Below are positions 58,301 to 64,000 of a DNA stretch of 64,000 nt, piece after piece; the first letter of the stretch is position 1, and the number at the start of each line of letters is the position of its first letter. The translations under genes and the position numbers were made by a program. Source of the DNA: Pyrus communis (Eukaryota > Streptophyta > Magnoliopsida > Rosales > Rosaceae); contig NC_084808.1 of NCBI RefSeq assembly GCF_963583255.1, forward strand, positions 28,538,300 to 28,602,299, given 5' to 3'. The notes under the pieces were generated by a model. It had not been told where the DNA came from, did no database searches, and saw only the letters and a list, made by a program, of their open reading frames with translations.

Positions 58301-59443
58301 AAGTTATCTGGTGATGAATCTGAGCCACCAGCTTTAGACATTGTGCCTGTGTCTAATGTTGAGACGGAAGCTCCTCTGCCACCTCCACCGCCACCTCCTC
58401 AAAGTAGCATGGCCACTGGAGATTTACTGGTAGATTACGAGTTCTGCTTTCTATGAATTTTCACTGTTTTTGTTTATTTTATTCTACACATTCTCTGTGT
58501 CACTGATTTCCATTTTTTTTCACCCCAACCAATCTCTTTCTGTGGATTCAGGGATTGGATTATAGCGCAGCTGATGTATCTGCGATTGAGGACAGAAATG
58601 CTTTAGCTCTAGCTATAATTACATCTGAAGCCGGTACCATTTTGTTATATTATATTATTTGTTTATTTATTATTTGGCATTTTCTGACTTCCATAGTTCC
58701 ATGACTCTTAAATCTCTCCTGCTTTTATTTGCAGATGCAGCTCCAACATTCAATTCTGGTGCAGCCCAAGCAAATGGTTTTGATCCTACTGGATGGGAAC
58801 TTGCCCTGGTCTCCACTCCAAGTACCGACATTTCAGCACCTAATGAGAGGCAATTGGTAGGCCCATCCCTTGCTTTCAAAATTTATAGTTTTTATCGTTT
58901 ACTATACCTGTTGTCGATGACCATTTTACTAATACGTACACGTCCCCAACAGTATGAAGTAATGATTTTTCTCACTATATTTGATTTGCTTCCATAATAT
59001 GCAAAGATATTACTGGGCTTCGGTTCCTTGTAGGATTTTTGTCCTGATAGTGGCTTGCAATTTGATTGATACATGTTTTTGGTTCTTGTCAGGCTGGTGG
59101 GTTAGACTCACTTACTCTGAACAGCTTATACGATGAAGGAGCGTATAGGGCGTCTCAGCAGCCTGTCTATGGAGCTCCAGCCCCGAATCCATTTGAGGTC
59201 CAAGACCCATTTGCCTTTTCAAACAATGTTGCTCCCCCACCCGCAGTTCAAATCACATCAATGGCCCAGCAGCAGTCCAACCCCTTTGGTCCTTTCCAAC
59301 CTACCTACCACCAGCCACAGCCGAATGTGATGATGAGTGCAACAAATCCTTTCGGGGATACTACTGGGTTTGGGACATTTCCTCCAAGTGCTGCGCCTCA
59401 TCCGCAATCTAGCAATCCATTTGGAAGCACTGGCCTTCTGTGA
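55397..59443 (+). CDS. ANTH-domain clathrin assembly protein (PICALM1/AP180 type)
   Basis: Fifteen GT-AG exons join without a break to 561 residues: 55397-55486, 55620-55689, 55789-55886, 56479-56617, 56812-56939, 57073-57165, 57330-57380, 57565-57630, 57707-57772, 57877-57957, 58045-58125, 58262-58429, 58552-58633, 58735-58856, 59093-59443. The ANTH domain (about 1-310) opens [20 protein letters not shown] and has [40 protein letters not shown] and EYIKEAPR. The PIP2-binding K(X)9KATNH pattern is present. The tail is disordered: [10 protein letters not shown], the [10 protein letters not shown] stretch, four NPF motifs (EH-domain binding) and DPF (AP-2 type). It matches the Arabidopsis PICALM1a/b class (At2g01600/At1g14910), which sorts VAMP72 SNAREs during endocytosis. 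Length agrees with about 571. Intact. Confidence 0.95.
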
Positions 59444-59767
59444 GGACACATGGTTTGATCATCTGAAACAGTGTTAATCCGCGCAACGCAGTGAAGTTGG
59501 TTTTGGTGTATTTGGTGAGCATAGCACATATGGGTTTTTGGTTTTGGTTTTTGGGAATGAACGGTGTTCGGCTTGAACATAAACAGCGTAAAAGTCCGGC
59601 GAGCGAATAGTGAAGAATGTAATAATTAGTTGACACATTTTAGAAATTGATGTAATTTTGTTTAAATCAAAAGAAAAGGTTACTGTATTTTTGGAGCTCT
59701 CTTTTTCTCATGTGTCTCTATTATTTTTAATCTTTAGTTTTTGTAACGATTACACACTCTCACAAAG

Positions 59768-59888
59768 GAACGGGTTCCATTATATATGAGACTTTGTACA
59801 ATCTGGCCGTAAGTAGATACAACTTACGAGTAACGGGTTCCATTATACATGAGACTCTGCAATCCGGCTGTAAGTTGATACAACTTAA
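59768..59888. repeat. Two-copy tandem duplication (about 60 bp)
   Basis: AACGGGTTCCATTATATATG ... GTAAGTAGATACAACTTA is followed by AACGGGTTCCATTATACATG ... GTAAGTTGATACAACTTA, with a few substitutions. Confidence 0.8.
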
Positions 59889-60849
59889 AATGTATGGAGT
59901 CTCACTCTTTACGAGGATGTGTTATCTTTTGCAACCAGTGACATGACATGATAATTATTTAACAGACATATATTGTATTATTTGAATACACGACAATCAT
60001 CTATGTCATCGGTAATGTCATTTGGACAATATATTAGTTTCAAAAAAGTTATTCTCGATTACGACTAACGAGTGGTTAGTCAAGCTGCTTATTAAATATT
60101 CTCCGACCAGGTTGTCCTACTGAATATTCTTTGTTGCTCGAGATTTGTAAATCATGTATTATCTTATTTATAAGAGGGAAAGAGATCCTCTTCATATCCC
60201 TTCCACCAAATTCACCCAATCAATCAATCTGGACCCTTGAAATTTGATCAAACGACTACAAATAGGGGGTCCCTTTAATAGTTATAATAACTTTAACCGT
60301 TAGATGAAATTTCAAGGATCCAAATTAGATGATTTGATGGATTTAGTTGAAGGAATCCAGAGATGATCTCTTTCCTTATAAGAGAGATAAGTAGAGTAGA
60401 GGCTGCTGGTAAATTGTATAATTATTATTAATTGGTGACCTTTTGACTTTTTTATTTTGGTTGGATACCTAATAATGTCCCCGTTATAATCCTTTGAAAT
60501 TTATTTTCCTTTATTCACAATTTTAGCAAATTCATGGTCGGTCGGAGTTGCATTTGATGCGGACTAATGATTTTGCCAATAAGGTCGTAAGTTAAATTGA
60601 TTTCTGCTTAATTTTGGTTAGGTGCCGCCATATTTTCTGGAATTGGATCCCGGGTTCACTCTGTGTGGATCCTAAATAACTCTACATCTTAGTTATTCAT
60701 TGTGTATCGTGCTATCATAAATCATTTGACTTTTTTTTATTTAAAATTAAAAATAAATAATATCTGACGAAAACTGGTCACACGATGAACAGTTAGGGTG
60801 TGGGGATAGGATCCCCACAAATGATTCTGGAGAGGATCCTCTTCCATAT
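59889..60849. other. Intergenic, nothing recognised
   Basis: AT-rich sequence downstream of PICALM with no supportable gene. Confidence 0.4.
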
Positions 60850-60985
60850 TTTCTTTTGGGAATTGTTATTGACACTCCAAAATTCTCATTCTACACTCCA
60901 AACTTTCTATATTTATAATAAAAATGCACTTATGAGGAGTTCAGAATTAGATTTTTTGAATGTCAATAACACTTCCTTTTCTTTT
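60850..60985. mobile_element. hAT-like MITE, family D copy 2
   Basis: The element 60858-60977 begins GGGAATTGTTATTGACACTC and ends TGTCAATAACACTTCCT, with an 8-bp duplication TTTCTTTT at 60850 and 60978. Same family and length (120 bp) as the copy at 27318. Confidence 0.85.
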
Positions 60986-61026
60986 TTGGCCAATGAATGT
61001 GATTAGTCTAAAAATTAATAATATTC

Positions 61027-61371
61027 TTTTGAGAGTTTCAATCTCACATCGAATAAAGAATGGACTTTGCATGGGTTTAGAAGTAATTGGGATACTTCAT
61101 ATATTGCTTTTATTGTGGAATCTCAATTTTCTTCATGGTATCAAAGAAAGTTGTCTCATATGTGAAGTCCAATGGATATATACGTGTTCCACGTCACCCG
61201 ATTTATGTTGTCCGCGTGTCCACGTGCTAGGCTTGAAAATTTGTCACACGTGCAAGAGTGTTGAGAGTATGAATCTCACATCAGAGAAAGAAAAGGACCT
61301 TGTAGTGTTTATAAGTAATTCGGTTACTCATCATATTGTCAATTGAATTTATTGTGGAACCTCAACCTCTT
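61027..61371 (+). mobile_element. TRIM-type miniature LTR retrotransposon
   Basis: Two direct repeats of about 110 bp (61027-61135 and 61259-61371) share TGAGAGT, AATCTCACATC, TTTATTGTGGAA and CCTCAA/TCTCAA stretches. Directly after the left one comes TGGTATCAAAG, the classic primer-binding site complementary to initiator methionine tRNA. Only about 120 bp lies between the repeats, with no ORF. Small LTRs, a PBS and a tiny interior define TRIM elements. The right end runs into a T tract. Confidence 0.8.
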
Positions 61372-61846
61372 TTTTTTTTTTTTTTTTTTTTAGGAAATAA
61401 AAAATCAGTAACGTTATATATCCTGCAATATGCATGCGTGAAAGAAATGTAAACATATTACCAAAACCGCTTCATCTTTGCTTTCGGTTCAAGTAGTCAA
61501 AGAAAGATATCTGAATTTGGGCAGGCAGGCTCACCGTCTACGAATAAGTCGTGCGCCCTGCGCATGAAATTTGAAACTTGACCAAGTGCATTCACATATC
61601 TTATAGTTCACGACAACAATTAAACTTCTAACGACTTTCGGTTCAGGCAAATTTTTAACGATAATCCTTATTATCGCATTGTGAAAGCAGATGACAGATA
61701 ACGTCATATTACTTTACCAACCGGTTAATGCTTTAACCGTATAATATGGTTATCATATGAAGTACATATATACATGCGTTTTAAATCTTGGAGTTGTAAA
61801 TCAAGCGGTAGCAGATAGGAGCCTAAAAATGAAAGGGTTTCCAGAA

Positions 61847-61873
61847 TATTATTATTATTATTATTATTATTAT
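61847..61873. repeat. (ATT)n microsatellite
   Basis: About nine ATT units in a row. Confidence 0.9.
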
Positions 61874-62101
61874 GCATTATGTGTTCGTGGGTTGAGCGTG
61901 GGAGCTTGTGGGGAATTTTATTAAAAGCCAAAGAAATGGAAGCAGAAAGTTAAAGGAGGAGAGGGTGAAAGAGCAGATCGGCATAGCAGGCAGGCAGGCA
62001 ACAAAAGCAAAAGAAGAAGGGGCCATGCTTATACTGTCCCACATTTTCAAATACTCTCAAACCACCATCATTACCATCACAAACCCTAAATTCCTGTCGA
62101 T

Positions 62102-62104
<3 letters not shown>

Positions 62105-62145
<41 letters not shown>
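62105..62145. repeat. (CT)n microsatellite
   Basis: About 20 uninterrupted CT units. The 150 bp before it is mixed-composition sequence resembling a plant leader, but no coding start follows. Confidence 0.9.
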
Positions 62146-62149
<4 letters not shown>

Positions 62150-62159
62150 GCTTTCTTAA

Positions 62160-64000
62160 GTGCTGTTAATCATAGGATTCTCAGCCTTGTAAGCAAAAAG
62201 CCTAAAACTCGTACGAGAATTAACCTTTGGTTGCCAAAAGAAAGAACCAAAAGAATATCACAGATGTCTCGAATGTTGCTAATTATTCTTTCGATCTTTC
62301 AAATTAGAGATCGATGCTTAACCGTGATCTGAAACACTACAATTGACAAACATGCATGCACATACGGTAATAACAAGGGAAATTAAATAGATCTGGAAAA
62401 TAAAGTTTGAAAATTGAACAGCAAATCGCATAAGCAGGTCACAGTTTTTTTTTATTATGTTTTGCTAGCTAAAAGAAGTGTGAACATAATTAGACATGCA
62501 TGATAATTCATCATTTACCACCCGTGTTGTAAAAAAAACCACATGCATGCATATATAGTCAAATTCTACCCCATGGTACCGTAGGAAAATATTATATATA
62601 GTTAGTTTTGGGGGCGATATGATGGCATGTATACATCTTTGTCAACAGTCCACATTTGATGATAATTTTCCTTCACTAAATGCAAAGTTGATCGCTTTCG
62701 AGTCTAGATCTAGCAGCTGAGAGGGTCCATCATCGCCAATTACAAATTACAAATGTTAATCAATTACAATTACAAATTACACATCATCGCCAATTATATG
62801 ACACTTGGTGTATCGGACCATATTTCCGGCACATTGGAAAATTGTTTGGCTATGCGAATTCTGGCACCAGTCCTTTGGAGTCTACAATAATTAAAATTAG
62901 GGTTCAAGAATTATCATTTGGAATGCCCAATCGGCAGTATATTGGGCATAGGGTCCCTTGTATAAATGATTAATTCAAAAAATTAAGCAAAATACTTTGT
63001 GAAAATTATATGATTAGTGATATCTTTATAGCCACGCAAGTTATGTACATGATGCCCGCAGGACCCTCATATAATCTATATTTCAAAATATATACATGGA
63101 TGCGGATGCTACCTAATTTTTCTAAGTCGTCATTTTTGAAATGTTCGATTTCAGAATTAGTTAGGAGTTCTGGTGCATATATAATATATATTTTGGTATT
63201 CTTTTTTTCTAAACAATGTTCTAATTAAGGTGGATGCAGTCATGAAATTTGAATTCATCATCTTTATTTAGTTTTGTGGGATAATTAGATTAATATTGTC
63301 CCCTTGGTCAAAAAAAATAAAAGACAGTAATAAAGGAAAAGTGACACTCGTGATCAACTTTTGAAACAATATAAACAAATATATAATACATATATCACAC
63401 TGAAGAATTTATATATTTGACAAATTTAAAATATATAATCATGTTATCGTATCGATTATTTGATGCCCTTCTCCTCCTCTTGTATTCAGGCTTGCGACGG
63501 GGCTTGGAACCCATAGATCAATATTGATTGGAAGAACCTAGGCTTCCAACATGTCACATACGCTTAAAGGATTATTTGAAGTTTACAGCTGCATGCATTC
63601 TATTTGTTTCTCTCATATCTGTTGGAACGTATAAAGACTATTCAGAAAGAAAGAAACCCTAATCTAGCTAGAAAGTCGGGTCTCATACATAGCTAGAAGT
63701 TCATCCATATATATAAAAGAAATGTTTCATTATGAGAATGTTATTTGTTATCAAAATCATTTATTGGTTTAACACGTATGAATGATTAAACATATCTAAA
63801 TTGGATGATTTTTTTTTTGCAGATATGATCGTTAGAGGATGATAAAGAGAATGAGATATGATCTTTAAATATTGATAAAGAGAATGAACAGTTGAGATTA
63901 TGATGTTCAAGCAATAAAAGTTCGTTAATCATAAGTGAGGGGGACAAGTAAGTTCCTCCATGGAGGACACAAGCATTATCTGTTAATAAATTACATGGAA
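62160..64000. other. Intergenic, nothing recognised
   Basis: AT-rich end of the window. Short frames only, no family motif, no RNA gene seen. Confidence 0.4.

Noticed and set aside
61908..62159. Open frame ending in a Leu-Ser run
   Set aside because: Its C-terminus is only translation of the CT microsatellite.
1..64000. CRISPR arrays, bacterial operons or phage genes
   Set aside because: The window is eukaryotic nuclear DNA with GT-AG introns throughout; the only regular repeats are minisatellite and microsatellite type.

Overview
This is an AT-rich plant nuclear window with spliced genes and dense small transposons. The gene content (DELLA, CAR-type C2, major-latex-like, ANTH clathrin adaptor, chloroplast NDH subunit L) makes it a eudicot. 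A Cassandra-type solo LTR carrying an antisense 5S-rRNA-like stretch, together with the repeat families seen, points to a woody Rosaceae such as apple or pear. That assignment is inference from content, not from a database match.

Layout. 0-9 kb is a graveyard: an orphan ANTH exon, a 1.5 kb solo LTR, a decayed chloroplast phosphoglucomutase-like gene, and a major-latex-like (MLP) gene killed by a stop codon, with an inverted copy of its promoter and start. 11-20 kb holds a universal-stress-protein-like gene, a CAR-family C2 gene (minus) and a DUF7054-like gene with an extra 49-codon ORF in its leader. 20-29 kb is gene-free, with a minisatellite, hairpin MITEs, a tRNA-derived SINE and an RNase H scrap. 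30-32 kb holds an intact intronless DELLA gene (minus) with two palindromic MITEs just upstream of its leader. 34-41 kb has the Cassandra solo LTR, a broken BCCIP/BCP1 gene and a compact LTR element with a single unexplained ORF. 43-59.5 kb is the gene-rich part: TMEM214-like (+), a dead NDH subunit L gene (minus), a dead ARM-repeat gene (+), an intact small single-TM protein gene (+) and an intact 15-exon PICALM1-type gene (+). The last 4.5 kb has a hAT-like MITE, a TRIM-type mini-retrotransposon and microsatellites, and no gene.

Two patterns stand out. First, NDHL, TMEM214, CAR/C2, phosphoglucomutase-like and MLP genes are also neighbours on Arabidopsis chromosome 1 (as I recall, around At1g70760-At1g70890), so this looks like an old conserved block. 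Second, at least five genes here are broken by point stops or small indels (PGM-like, MLP, BCCIP, NDHL, ARM), which fits loss of spare copies after the whole-genome duplication known in apple and pear. The intact genes do not form one pathway: they cover gibberellin repression (DELLA), ABA/calcium membrane targeting (C2), endocytosis (PICALM), ER membrane (TMEM214) and stress signalling (USP). I see no operon, CRISPR array or wholly new defence or metabolic system. The most unusual items are the MLP inverted duplication, the leader microprotein, the compact LTR element with its own ORF, and the MITE whose empty site is preserved in the adjoining tandem copy.
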